Source of the DNA: Nemertoderma westbladi
Lineage: Eukaryota > Xenacoelomorpha > Nemertodermatida > Nemertodermatidae
Reading direction: 5' to 3'
DNA: 64,000 nucleotides
NCBI GenBank assembly: GCA_032718475.1
Contig: JAUCBJ010000709.1
Span: 1 to 64,000 of the forward strand
Shown here: in pieces, positions 49,901-59,899 of the stretch
How positions within the stretch are numbered: the first letter of the stretch is position 1
How the letters are laid out: the number at the start of each line of letters is the position of its first letter
Position numbers and translations under genes: made by a program
Notes under the pieces: model-generated
What the model saw: only the letters and a program-made list of their open reading frames with translations
Databases searched by the model: none
What the model was told of the DNA's origin: nothing

Positions 49901-50582
49901 TTAGGCGAGCTTGGATAAGAAGCTCTTTCTTACCATACGTTTCCTCTAATAATTTAACAGCCTCGACATAGTCTGAGTCTGTCCGATGAAAGCCAGCGAC
50001 CATTTTCGCCGCATTGCCGCTTAGCTGGCCTTCTAAATAATTGAACTTGGTGGCACCGCCAATTTCAGAACGGCAGTGCACTGCGTCACAAAAGCGGTCC
50101 CAAAAATTGGGCCAGTCTAAAACGTCTCCAGAAAACGTAGGTAGTTTTAGATTAGGCAGCTTATACTGCTTATTAATAACGTTTACAGTAGGCAACGGTT
50201 GACCTACAGATACTTGATGAGTGACTACCGGTTGGTCACCTCCAATACTAGAATTCCGGTTTTGATCACCAATTAGGTAATTAGCAGAACGGATTAGCCT
50301 ATGGTATCGCTCATCGTAACGACTAACCTCGTCAATCTCGTCCTCGAGAACATCCTCGTCCATTACGAGAACCTCGATCTCTTCATCGAATTCCTTAAGT
50401 TTGTTCATCTGGATTTCGAGAGAGTTAATCTTTCCCAGGATTTCCTGAACATTAGGTGCTTCAACATATATCTGCTGAGTTAAATCCTCATATAAGAGTG
50501 CATTTAACTCTCCGGTAAGACGAGTCACAACCGATCGGTGACCGCCTCGCCGGCGTTTCAAAGTCTGGCATTTATCCGCCAT
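46971..50582 (-). CDS. BEL Gag-protease-RT polyprotein
   Basis: 1,203 codons from ATG at 50582. Order: an acidic coiled-coil-like N-terminus (residues 1-110), a Gag domain of the DUF1759 type (about 145-330, LPTFSGDVLDWPNFWDRF), Cys/His zinc knuckles (about 360-425, CFLCNGNHVLRNC), an aspartic protease with LLDTGSQRTL (about 500), RT motif A VLADIEKAYLHL (about 855) and motif C LYIDNLQG (about 929), and RNase H with FTDASSKAYG (about 1100) and LWTDSEIVQYW (about 1190). YIDN replaces YxDD; BEL elements with YVDN are known, so it need not be inactivating. The frame stops at 46971 through a 1-bp shift. Confidence 0.9.
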   Translation of the reverse strand: MADKCQTLKRRRGGHRSVVTRLTGELNALLYEDLTQQIYVEAPNVQEILGKINSLEIQMNKLKEFDEEIEVLVMDEDVLEDEIDEVSRYDERYHRLIRSANYLIGDQNRNSSIGGDQPVVTHQVSVGQPLPTVNVINKQYKLPNLKLPTFSGDVLDWPNFWDRFCDAVHCRSEIGGATKFNYLEGQLSGNAAKMVAGFHRTDSDYVEAVKLLEETYGKKELLIQARLNALFDIEEPDASVEDLTTFRAVYESHLRGLKNLGTDIEGAGFVFAALLVRKLPSKVRNDINRAAHATCWDLDSLRTALQQEIEQLRAADTEGDKLQPYDKSLYQMGTGTATSLPIAQTSDGKRSQCNKFKVSCFLCNGNHVLRNCSRYNTPQNRYYRVKELKLCTNCLRPNHERGTSCPNSNVCGICHKNHHTLLHLDRNSRPKPHNKVASNSNSSANNQSVASSSVDNSNIADNVVSSAVANKSGVNTKYSSLVPTAYIPIWSKDESITKVWALLDTGSQRTLMLSKLATLLDLPVVDRIYTSIDGVNELGEQQLYEIVMFEVSTQKKRITVFAFLVDSLPPRFIVPGRTRALDNIYLKGIILADPLPGDNLSDISIIIGIDYYYEFVYADKLPSGLYRVPSIFGEVIAGRIPMACTAIDCSDPDISVITTNVASSVLSVGAIESHDNLDMLLCRLWDLDSIGICTDTPNPVDEVVNSKFQETLKFMNGSYCVSLPWRPNHPKLPNNYNLAFKRLCFTLTKLRKRPDLLSAYHNVIQDQLKRNFIELLPVDNVEIPIRVHYLAHHGVEKPESITTPLRIVFDCSAKEGPKSPSLNDCLYTGQCFTPELITCVLLFRIFVYVVLADIEKAYLHLSLNVADRDATRFLWPSNPFNTNSKLVTYRFKVVLFGATCSQYLLNATIREHLSRYLSPVAKKILQNLYIDNLQGTFSTESEIIQYYYDCKEIFSKANLPLREWITNSPQLSKIITTNGDNPKSSSNIAKVLGLRWNVSQDVLEFKNHVFEPADYLTKRMVVSHAAKYFDPLGIFNPVTITSRIFIQDLWKSKCHWNEKLGPDYISKWQTIATNMYSIFKCSIPRQLEPIGPECSFHVFTDASSKAYGAVIYVTNDSSKPQLVISKAKVIPLKKRGIIRKGAQLSSSDTITTTPQMELTAVNVGMRLLSYVVTVYGNICSQSVNYFLWTDSEIVQYWIVKPNR

Positions 50583-50729
50583 AGCGCGACCTACTGCTAC
50601 TGCCTAACTGCAGAACTGCAGTACAGCAATAAGCATGAAGTAGGCCTATTCGGTACCGGTATTCACGATGTGATATTCCGCCACATCCTATATTCACAAT
50701 AGCCCTTCATCCAGGTCCAGGCACCAAAA

Positions 50730-52068
50730 TGTTATGGATATTGACCAAAACATGAAAATAAATAGATATATAAAATCTTGTTATATTTTCCGAGAATACC
50801 GAGCCTACTTCATTTCATAAATCAGTACCGGTATATCACACAACTGAAATACTAACAGAAATCAGATATTATATTGCTGTATCTGATATTATATGGGTCC
50901 TACTAAATACTACAAAAAGCACAAAACAAGCACAAAAAAGCACAAAAAAGTCAAGAAGAGCACAAAAAAGCACAAAAAAAGCACAAAAAAGCACAAAAAA
51001 AGTAAAAAAAAGCACAAAAAAGTAAAAAAAAAAGCACAAAAAAGCAAACTGATAGATGTTTATTGAGTTGTAATAGAACAGATGATAGAAGCAATATCAT
51101 GTAGTGCAGTAGTGTCTAGGCTACCGGAAGGATAATCACATGTCCAGTATGCTTTCATGTCATATAGCTGCCAGTGAGTGAGTACCAGCACTAGCACTTA
51201 CAGGTACAGCCCTACCACGAGCACCCTAGTGCAATATCAGGCTAATGTCAGTATGTAAAGATGGTTCAATTCAAATATCATGATAGAACTTATAATACTG
51301 TAGTAGACTTTGTTATTGTCTTGTCACATTATGTCAACTTATCAGCGTTCTGGTTAATTACTTGTAACGATGTAGCGACGCAGCATAGGCGCTTGTAAAC
51401 TGGATATGTCAGTGTTGACCGAAATCGCGATTATTCTATTATTGGAATGCCTTTATTCACCGATAAATCGACATACTGTACAATTATATCACATCACGGT
51501 CTGCCCGAACCTCTCGAGTGGGCGATCGATAACGTCTGAGGACAAGTATGATGATATTAGTCATAGTCATACTTGCAAGAATCTCGCTTAGGTCGGAACT
51601 GCCTTGGTTACGATATCTGCGTCTGTTGGAAACACAGTTCCTGCCTGGGTTTAACCACTGCTGTTGTAACACTACTGTATACTTTGAAATTTCTATAACT
51701 GCCAGATTGTTTGCAATGTTGTTTAGGAGTTCATGCGTACTTATCTTATATGTCAGGGGGGGAAGGGGGTGTCTGTAACAATATCTCTCATATTTTCGCC
51801 CCCCCCCCCCCCCCCCCATCTCTCTTGATGTGAGAATGTTTTTTTGTGCTTTTTTTTACTTTTTTTGTGCTTTTTTTTACTTTTTTGTGCTTTTTTGTGC
51901 TTTTTTTGTGCTTTTTTGTGCTTTTCTTGACTTTTTTGTGCTTGTTTTGTGCTTTTTGTAGTATTTAGTAGGACCCATATTATATTGCTGTATACCGGTA
52001 ATGACTGAATAACTAAAATAACTACAGTATGAAAAAGGGTCCCCTATAAATGCAATATATTTTGCACA
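50730..52068 (-). repeat. BEL 5' LTR, split by a fold-back element
   Basis: LTR parts 50730-50893 and 51978-52068; between them sits the element at 50894-51977. As this is the promoter-bearing LTR for the minus-strand element, transcription from it may be impaired. Confidence 0.88.
50894..51977. mobile_element. Fold-back-type element, 1,084 bp
   Basis: Inverted arms of about 150 bp begin TGGGTCCTACTAAATACTAC and then consist of GCACAAAAAA-like tandem repeats on the left (mirror TTTTTTGTGC on the right). A 7-bp duplication TATTATA flanks it (50887-50893, 51978-51984). The unique centre has no coding potential; a poly(C) tract at about 51791. The repeat-filled arms resemble Drosophila FB elements, though FB makes 9-bp duplications. 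Confidence 0.85.
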
Positions 52069-52420
52069 GTCGCAAATCCCTGACGCAATCAGCAGACTTT
52101 CCGTGTCCTTATTCAGGCTCGTAATAACTGCTGTTGGCCAGGAACCGCTAAGGGCAGTCCTTGTCCCTAGGCCTAGCGAGTTACCAAATCCACCTCTACA
52201 GGCAGCAGGAAGTTGGCTAGGCCTAAATAGTATCAGGTAAACCTGAGTACTGCTTGATTTTGCCTCCCACCCTTGGCCCTTAAATATCTGATATGAGACC
52301 CGTGCCCCGTAAGTCGCCCCAATATTCGCCCGTGAATCGCCCCCAGTCCATTGAATACATATACCCAAATTCCATGTTCCCGCACCTAGTACTGATATTG
52401 GACTATTCATTATAAATAAA
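52069..52420. repeat. Right continuation of the degenerate repeat, then unique DNA
   Basis: 52080-52160 repeats the CTTATTCAGGCTCGTAATAA block seen at 44390; the remainder has no recognised feature. Confidence 0.55.
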
Positions 52421-52877
52421 TCCGAAAAAATATTCAACTCGCGTTATGAGAAATTGAAATACCGCGAACAACTCGTCTTCATTATATGCTCGTCCTGTTT
52501 TGCATTAAAATATTTTTCCTAAACCAAGACTGACGATCTTTATACAGTTATAACTATGCAAAGTTTCGAAACTGTGCGAGTAACTGCTGATACATCTATG
52601 TGGAGATGTGTGATACAACGCCAATGCATCGTATGCCGATGTAGTAATATGGGTATTGAAATAATATTAAATCAATGTACACTCTTAAAGCTGCAGCGAA
52701 AAAATGTAGATAATTTTCTAGGTTTCGTATAAAATAATAATATTATTTTTAAGAACATTAATTTGACTACTTTGCAAAAACTCAATTAAAAAATAACCAG
52801 ACAAATATATTGCGGAACAAACTATTTCAGATATAAGCCTACAACAGTCATTATATCTTCTGTCACCTGAGATAGTA

Positions 52878-53930
52878 AGTAATACAACACGTTCGTGGGG
52901 ACTTCGCGCAGCACGAGAGTGCATACATACAAATTTTGGTTTAATTTTATCTGCAATTGCCCGACTTATTTCGGTTTTTACAAAAAGTCTGAACTGCAAT
53001 TGCCCGACTTATTTCGGTTTTTATAAAAAGTCTGAAACCACCAGTACCGACTGACTTATTTTTGACCAAACTTCAGATACTTTCCAAACTTTTAATGGAC
53101 CGCATACGTACAAGTTTGGTTTAATTCATCATTTGATTGAACGACTTATTTCGGTTTTTATAAAAAGTCTGAAACTACCGGTAGCGAGTGTCAGACAGTC
53201 TTGTTTTGATAAAAACTCAGATTATTTCTAAACTTCTAATAGACTGCATATTACATAATAACAAAGTTGGTTTAATTCTAATAAGTATTGTTGGCTTTAA
53301 AGAATTAATATAAAAAATGGTGCAAAATAAGCTTTGCCACAGATATGATTCGAACCACCGCGAGAAGATCCCATTGGATGGCTAGTCCAACGCCTTATCA
53401 ACTCAGCCAACACCGCTCGAGGCAACGAGCTGGCCAATGAAGGTATTACAGTTTTATACTGCAATTTCGTAGTCACTACTGATGAACATTACAGCAGCAA
53501 TTAACTGTAGGTACCGGTGTAGGCCTACGCAATTATTCCCGAGTTTCTAGCGGATCCCCAATTAACTGTCTTAACTTTTCAATTTCGTAAAAGATAGATT
53601 TCATGATTATCTACGAGTAACCAAAATTTCAGCTCTGAAAAATGAGGCATTGCTGAGAAATTTAACATTTTGTAAAAAGCACATAATCTGTCGTAGCTGA
53701 CGTCAGACTGCATGATTTTTCACCAAACTTCACAAATTTTCTAAACTTTCCCTCTTCTACTTATCTACTAAGTTTGGTTCAATTCCGAACCAGCGATGCC
53801 GAGAAATTCGCGATCAAATATTTACCAGACAGACGGTCAGACGGACGGACAGACAGACGGACATGCCCCGTTGGGGCCTATATGAATCGTATGCCAAGGC
53901 TCGCCGACTACGTGTCTCGCCCCACATTTA
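52878..53930. repeat. Dispersed repeat element with CGTGGGGC-type ends
   Basis: Left end ACACGTTCGTGGGGACTTCG as in R1; right end CTCGCCCCAC as at 32575. Inside, the block GACTTATTTCGGTTTTTA occurs about three times and a CAGACGGACGGACAGACAGA stretch lies near 53840. A tRNA-like sequence is embedded at 53333-53421. Nature unknown, no coding. Confidence 0.5.
53333..53421 (-). pseudogene. tRNA-Ser-like pseudogene or SINE head
   Basis: Minus strand shows TGGCTGAGTTGATAAGGCG (A box), an anticodon arm TTGGA-CTAGCCA-TCCAA, a long variable arm, and a B box GGTTCGAATC. The T stem and acceptor stem do not pair, and the anticodon would read AGC rather than a serine one, so it is unlikely to be a working tRNA. 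Confidence 0.5.
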
Positions 53931-54127
53931 TAGTATAGAGTCAATAGGAATTGAAATACAGGCAGGGTATGGTTGGAGTTATGTCTGGGTTGCTATAGCA
54001 ATACTACTGGCTTCCTATGACAGTACAATTCGCCTCTGGTAAGGCCAACATCTCCCAGCCAGCTAGCCAATTTTTCAATTTCAATTTATTTCTCTTCCGT
54101 CTATATATATGATTGCACTCATAGTAA

Positions 54128-56208
54128 TTAAAGCAGGAGAAACTAGCAAAGGAACAAATGAGAGGGAGCGATTGGGAGACCTCTGTCAGTGAACTTCAGC
54201 AAAATCTTAAGGACAAATGTAATTATTCTTGTCTGCCAACAATCTCCCCAGTCACCATCCGGAAAGTCCTCCTCGCACTCTCAAAAGGTAAGGCACCTGA
54301 TGCAGCTTCACTTGTTATCGAACTATTTCTTGTTCTGGAAGATAACCTCATCGACCCAATACTCGCTGATATTATAAATACATGCCTCAGACTTGGAGAC
54401 ACACCTGATTTGTTTGGCATGACAATTGTTACATACCTACATAAAGGCAAGGGAAGGGATCCAGCAGTCTGCACTTCATATCGCCCGATCGCAACCGTGA
54501 GCGTCTTTGGGAAGATCTTTGAGGCTGTGATATTGCGGGAGTTCCTCACATCACCAGGACTTGTATGTGATTCTCAGTTTGCATATCAACCAAAGATTGG
54601 CACTGATCTGCTACTAGCCGCAATACTAGAAAGCCTTGAACATCAGAGAAAAGTGGGAAACTCAGTCTACCTCGTTCAGATTGACATTACAGCAGCATTC
54701 GACAATGTTGCCTATACCAGCCTATTCACAAAACTCATGGAACACATCAATCCTTACATTTGCTCTGCCCTACTGGCGTATTACCTTCATACAGTTGTAT
54801 TCCTTAAATTTGGATCAGGTGTAAGCCTAGATGGTACCCGCCTCACTAAAGGAGTCAAACAGGGATCCCTGCTCTCCCCTGTACTATTTAACCTGTACCT
54901 AAGAGATACCTTCTCCAAGTTAGACGAACAAGGTTATGGATGGCAACTTAGTGACGTCTGGCTGGGCGTCGTCTCTTATGCGGATGATATCCTTATAATG
55001 GCGAGGTCAGCTTCTGAAGCGGAACATATCGTTGCAGTCATCACTCAAAGTCTACGCGCCATAAGCCTAGATGTCCAGCCTGACAAAACTTCATGGGTAT
55101 TCTTTCCGGGTAACAGTCACAGCAAGGTACACTGCACATTCCTAACTATCAACAATACGTTGGTGCCAGCCCACTCATCACTAACTTTTCTTGGTCACAA
55201 ATTTAGTGCAAAGGAGGACAGCCTCACGCAGTGTATTAGAACGATCGCCTCAGTAGCGGATATATTCCACAGAAATGGCTGGACAGTTAGGTGGCTGAAG
55301 GTAAATACTCTTAACTACCTCTGGAATACTATAGCGGTGCCAATCCTAACTTACAGCATGAGATTCCTCATTGGGGCACTGTCGCAACGAGAAGTAGACC
55401 AACTCGATATCTACTACCGTAAAATCTTACGAGGCCTGCTCTACCTGGGCACATATGCTAGTAACCAAGTGGTAATGGACCTTATGAGTTGCGACCCAAT
55501 ATCAACTCGAGCATACAAAGATGCTCTAGGGACTATCTTGAGGACCACCACCTGCCCCAATACAATCCTCCAGCCGTTCCTTAGACTATCACTTTTCATT
55601 AACAGTAGCAAACAGGACAACGATTATCATACTGCAAGTCTCAGTGGGGCCTACCGACAATGTTCCAACTCCTTCCCAATGCCAGATATCCTATCCATCC
55701 TAACATTCTCATACTGCAAGAAGGAATTATTATCTCGTCTAAACAACGGATCACTAACATCTGGTGAAGCGATGAAACGAAACTTTATTAATAACTGTTA
55801 CAGCCTTCGCGAAACGTCTTTCGACGTGAAACACATGCGAATATTACAGTACTACAATGTGTCTTAAAGTCTCCCTTCGGGTAATGTCATCATATCAGCT
55901 TAGCTATTATAGTGCTGGTGAAGTGGGGGGGGGGGGGGGGGGGGGGGTGGTGGTTCAGTATACGTATTTTTATTTTATTTTTTATTTTAACCTATGTTCT
56001 CTGCAGTACAATTTGGTATATTTTATTTGTGCGTTTGGTCTACCGTACTTTGTTCTTTTACCGGATGTACTACGCACCACATGTAATTATTTGCGCGTTC
56101 GTTTTACTCGTTTTACCCGTCACTTGTGCATGATGTACTACACAATTTTACTTTGAAGATAATATAATGTCGGCTGGACCGACGTCACTATGTTAATAAA
56201 AAAAAAAT
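54128..56208 (+). mobile_element. LINE copy D, 5'-truncated with intact RT frame
   Basis: Starts in frame near 54128 (KQEKLAKEQ precedes the Met at 54158), contains the RT, a poly(G) tract at 55926 and a 3' end with the hairpin GTCGGCTGGACCGAC and an A-run near 56205. No endonuclease is present in this copy. It is different in sequence from the LINE A family. Confidence 0.75.
54158..55867 (+). CDS. LINE reverse transcriptase, intact frame
   Basis: 569 codons without a stop. Motifs in order: KGKAPDAASLVIELF (finger), YRPIATVSVFGKIFEAVI, motif A VQIDITAAFDNV, motif B GVKQGSLLSPVLFNLYLRD, motif C YADDILIMA, then the thumb TFLGHKFSAKED and a C-terminal region ending ILQYYNVS. All catalytic aspartates are present. 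The family is a non-LTR RT, but the clade is not clear to me. The upstream endonuclease part is absent, so the element itself cannot move alone; the RT might be expressed. Confidence 0.85.
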   Translation: MRGSDWETSVSELQQNLKDKCNYSCLPTISPVTIRKVLLALSKGKAPDAASLVIELFLVLEDNLIDPILADIINTCLRLGDTPDLFGMTIVTYLHKGKGRDPAVCTSYRPIATVSVFGKIFEAVILREFLTSPGLVCDSQFAYQPKIGTDLLLAAILESLEHQRKVGNSVYLVQIDITAAFDNVAYTSLFTKLMEHINPYICSALLAYYLHTVVFLKFGSGVSLDGTRLTKGVKQGSLLSPVLFNLYLRDTFSKLDEQGYGWQLSDVWLGVVSYADDILIMARSASEAEHIVAVITQSLRAISLDVQPDKTSWVFFPGNSHSKVHCTFLTINNTLVPAHSSLTFLGHKFSAKEDSLTQCIRTIASVADIFHRNGWTVRWLKVNTLNYLWNTIAVPILTYSMRFLIGALSQREVDQLDIYYRKILRGLLYLGTYASNQVVMDLMSCDPISTRAYKDALGTILRTTTCPNTILQPFLRLSLFINSSKQDNDYHTASLSGAYRQCSNSFPMPDILSILTFSYCKKELLSRLNNGSLTSGEAMKRNFINNCYSLRETSFDVKHMRILQYYNVS

Positions 56209-56800
56209 ATTATAATTAATATCTGAGTTTGCCTAAAGATCGAGTCTGCGTTTATTTATATACTGACGCAATATAGTTGGGGATACGAGATTACCAATAA
56301 TAATCTCGCCTCATAACCAACTCGGGGGGGGGGGGGGGGGGAGGCTACACAGTCCCTAAAGCCACATAGAGATGTGAGAGGTCAAACCACCTCACTGGGA
56401 GAACACAGCTAGTAGAGGCTAGAGGCAGGGGGTAACACTCACAGGGAGTGCCAAAGTGACAATTAGTATGTAAGCCAATAGCAGACAGGGGAGCACGTGG
56501 GCAAAGATAGGAAAGCATCCATTGGGTACAGAAGGCCAAGTAGAGTAGAGGTGAAACCAATATCTATGTGTATCAATCATATAGTTATCCTGATTACTGA
56601 TTTACTGGTCAGTTCATTAATCACAGAGTTGCAGACCGGTTATAGTTTTAATCATCACTTTCGTCATTTAACATCAATCATATAACTGCTGTTGTAATTC
56701 TGTATTGCGATTTCAATCCTATACTGTAACTGATTCTGTGCTATTATCATTGGAACATTAACATTGAGAAACACAAACTCTGTTATTTTCCCAAGCTCAG
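56209..56800. other. No gene seen
   Basis: Contains a poly(G) tract at 56324-56341 and otherwise ordinary sequence without a supported feature. Confidence 0.4.
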
Positions 56801-56804
56801 CAGC

Positions 56805-56850
56805 CCAGCAGAGGGTGTTCCCCCTGAGGTCTTTAAAATACCTGAGTGTT
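56805..56850 (+). repeat. 46-bp scrap of LINE A family
   Basis: GGTGTTCCCCCTGAGGTCTT and CTGAGTGTTT match the GVPHEVFK-coding stretch of LINE A (1238-1290, reverse). It abuts the LINE ORF1 fragment below. Confidence 0.6.
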
Positions 56851-56851
56851 T

Positions 56852-57124
56852 AACCGGGTTGGTTTGGATGTGTCGGCTGAGCAAATAACAGACTTTCTGA
56901 ACGATGAATCAGTTCCGTTTGATCAAATAATTCCGATAGAAGTAAATGACGGCGCTCGTTCTAGATCCTTCCATCTGGTATGCAACCAGGATCAGCGTGA
57001 ATCGGTAATGAATCCTGACCTTTGGGAAAGTGGAATTCTTATAAAGAATTACAACCTTAGTAATGCTGAGAGAGAGTCCTTCGGTCTAAGTGTCCGGCCT
57101 ACGTTTAGGCATCAACGAGTTTGA
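56852..57124 (+). pseudogene. LINE ORF1 C-terminal fragment
   Basis: About 90 codons without an ATG: ITDFLNDESVPFDQIIPIEV, SRSFHLVCNQDQRE, then PDLWESGILIKNY. This matches the C-terminal domain of many LINE ORF1 (Gag-like) proteins, with the pattern SFxVxV ... PxLWPxGVxVR. Confidence 0.55.
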
Positions 57125-57283
57125 CTACCTCAACAAGATGAAAATACTAATAACAGCCCTTTCGAACAATCTGCCGGGGCAGCGGATCCCGCCGCCCCGG
57201 TTGTTCGCCCAGCGGTTCACGCAGCCCCGGTTGTTCGCGCAGCAGTTCCCACCACAGGAACGGCTCACTGTAAACTATCTACC

Positions 57284-57475
57284 ATGCTCTGGAATGTGGA
57301 AGGCCTGAAATCAGTACTCAATCATTCACACAACGACATAGTGTTCGACACAGACGTCCTTTTACTCAATGAAACCATGGCGACAGTCAGTCTGGATATT
57401 CCAGGGTTTTACTCATTCGAGTCATTGGCAACGAAAACTGAGGGTGAGGCAGACCATTTGGTGGCATAATGATAG
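57284..57475 (+). pseudogene. LINE endonuclease, N-terminal piece
   Basis: Begins MLWNVEGLKSVLNH, then DVLLLNETMA (Glu metal ligand) and IPGFYSFESLA. A frame change near 57455 precedes GGIMIA, after which the inserted element starts. Confidence 0.65.
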
Positions 57476-59145
57476 CCCCAGTTAAACATGAACTTATGTT
57501 TCATATGTGGTATATATATGTTGTATGGAATAGGTGTGTCTGGAAATTGGGTTTTTATGCTCATGTATGAATAATACATGTCTCGCATGCGGTGATACAT
57601 ACACTTAGAATGTGTGTATCGCCATTTATGGTATTTATATGTTGCACATATGCATTTATCATAAATAAATGTGTGAGAATGCGCATGTGAATAATATATG
57701 TCGAGCATATATGAAATAGCCATAGCCAAGACTCCGAGTTAAATTTAAATCCATAAACTATTCAATTCGTAATTGTGAATCCAGTTCATGGATTTTATAT
57801 ATTGCCCACATGTTTGCCTTATGGTAATACAGGCCTTACAGTAATACATGTACAGAAAATAATAGCGAGGGGGGATGCGGAATTTGTTGATGTCACTACT
57901 CAGCTTTTTGCATTAAGAACAAATATCGTTTTAATCAACAGTATAATACGTTGAATCTATATTTTTTGTTATACTGTATTTTCAAAGTTCCGACTATTTA
58001 ACCATTTTAACCATTTAAATGATCTGTGAAGGCTGTATGGACACTATATTGAAGTAACCATAGTCGATCGTCCAATTGTTTTGTTTATTGCATTTGAGGA
58101 CTGGTGGTGGGACACATTCTTAAAATGATAGGCATTTCATAGTCTGATCCTGCAATCTTTCTTCTTAACCACGTCGGTGTCTCTTGCAGTTTAGCTAGTG
58201 AATCGAAAATTATTTTATATTTTACCCATAACAACATAATGCATTGCATAAGCCTACCGCTTATCATAGTCCACTCAATTGTTCAGTGATGCAGTGTGTG
58301 ACTTGCCTGCTTTCTGCCTTGCACTATGTACATTGTGCTGTGCATTTGCATTGTACAGTGCTGTATTAACAGAATTAGACAATTAGTATGGCTGTATGGT
58401 GGTTTTCAATTGTCAGGTTGTGGTTTTGCATTGTCTTCTGCGCTGCTAATTATCAGTAAGGGGTACAGACATAGACAGATAACATACATGCATGCACTAT
58501 ACCAGGCGTAAGGTAGGCAGGAGGCCTATTGCAGTTCTTATCCCGTTAAAAAATTGAACATATGTTTCATATGTGGTATATATATGTTGTACGGAAAAGA
58601 TGTCTTAAAATTAGATATAAAATATCATATGAGCAATTATATGATCTTAGAATTAATTAATTTTCGAAGATTTAACAAAATGAATAATCTATTATAGTTG
58701 GAAATTAGATAACTTAATTAAATCTAACTAATAGAATACGAATTTACGGATCATTACCAAAATCTATTAAGGATACTCTCATATCACTATGGATTAAATA
58801 TTTTCATATATACTCCGATGCTTCCTTCTCTAAATGTATAGGGTAGGTGTAGGGCCGTAGGATAGGGTGTAGGGATTGGCTAGGATAAGGTACTGAGGTA
58901 GGCTACCCCCCCCCCCGCCCCACCTCTCTATAGGAAATGCAGACCCACACCAGTGATTGGTCGGTCTCAGTTTAAATTTTTACTCTTTTTGTCGCACTTG
59001 TCACATAAAAAACATATATGTATCACATGTGAACATTCCACATATGGATCACATTTGACAACACTGTAACATTTACATATATGTATCACATGTCGAATTA
59101 TTTATGGCAACCATATATGAAACACATACTCATGTTTAACTGGGG
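57476..59145. mobile_element. Terminal-inverted-repeat element inserted in LINE E
   Basis: Ends are inverted: CCCAGTTAAACATGAACTTA at left and the reverse complement of CCCAGTTAAACATGAGTATG at right. The subterminal parts are rich in CATATGTGG and TATATATGTTG; a second copy of the left subterminal block lies at 58550-58600. The original LINE sequence is restored when the element is removed, with either no or a 2-bp (GC) duplication. No transposase frame. Confidence 0.7.
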
Positions 59146-59888
59146 CAGTCAAACCACAGCTAAATCCTAAACTTATAGGGAAGAGTGAAAATTTTATATG
59201 CGTACAAACTGATCATGTTTTATTATTTTGCTGCTACTTCCAACCTAAAACGGCTCTAGAGGACTTGATTGACGGCGTACTAACTGCATTAGATCACATT
59301 CCCAAAAACTTTGGGGGTCACATTATATTTACGGGTGACTTCAACGCTCGTATCGATGTTAACGACAACCCCAAGGCTGATGCCTTGATCAAACTTATGG
59401 AAAACATGGACATGTCTCTGCATTCAGATCCGGCGGAGCCTACATACATTTGTCACAATGGCAGTAGTGCAATAGATTTGATATTCTCAAACGAATTAAC
59501 AGAGCGCATCAACGGCGTTGCGAACGCAATGCGGAAACACACCCCTATTAAGGCGATGTGGAATTGCAAAATTTTCAATCCAAAAACTACAACTCCACAT
59601 ACAGAATTTCTGAGGAAGCGCGAAATAAATCTCGGACTACTGCAGAACGACGAGAGACTCGATCATACATACAATCTGCTAACCGAGAACCGAACAGATG
59701 AGGCATATTTACTCTTATCTAATGCGATAAAAGAGGCGGCACCGGCTCTTAGCGACACGAAAAAACGCTTCACGAAACGCTGGTTTGACTCGGACTGCTA
59801 CCGCAAATGGCGCGAGGTTTTATCTATTCATAATGCCTCTGTTGGCGAGAGTACACGCCATTGTAATATTCTTATCGAAAGGCATTAG
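59146..59888 (+). pseudogene. LINE endonuclease, C-terminal piece
   Basis: Open from 59147 to TAG at 59886. It contains FICVQTDHVLLFCCYFQP, IIFTGDFNARIDVND (catalytic D, N) and SSAIDLIFSNEL (the usual SxxDxI segment), then a linker ending WREVLSIHNAS. The RT that should follow is missing. Confidence 0.7.
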
Positions 59889-59899
59889 ATTAGCTTAGT

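Larger units (their letters stand above)
44460..52068 (-). mobile_element. BEL/Pao LTR retrotransposon, nearly intact
   Basis: Two LTRs (44460-44699 and 50730-52068, the latter enlarged by a nested element) start TGTTATGGATATTGACC and end TTTTGCACA on the plus strand. The 5-bp duplication GTCGC flanks the whole (44455-44459 and 52069-52073). The minus strand encodes Gag, protease, RT, RNase H and integrase in one long frame with a single frameshift near 46970. Just inside the 5' LTR (right) the minus strand has TGGTGCCTGGACC, a plausible primer-binding site. No envelope gene. Confidence 0.92.
56852..59888 (+). mobile_element. LINE copy E (ORF1 end and endonuclease), interrupted
   Basis: Left piece 56852-57475 and right piece 59146-59888, split by a terminal-inverted-repeat element. 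The left piece encodes the end of an ORF1-like protein and the start of an endonuclease; the right piece the rest of the endonuclease. No RT follows. It may belong to the same family as copy D, whose RT begins where this part ends; that is inference. Confidence 0.65.

Noticed and set aside
51877-52437. 186-codon minus-strand frame ending in Lys/Ser/Thr repeats
   Set aside because: Crosses the fold-back arm, the BEL LTR and the flanking repeat, so it is not one gene.
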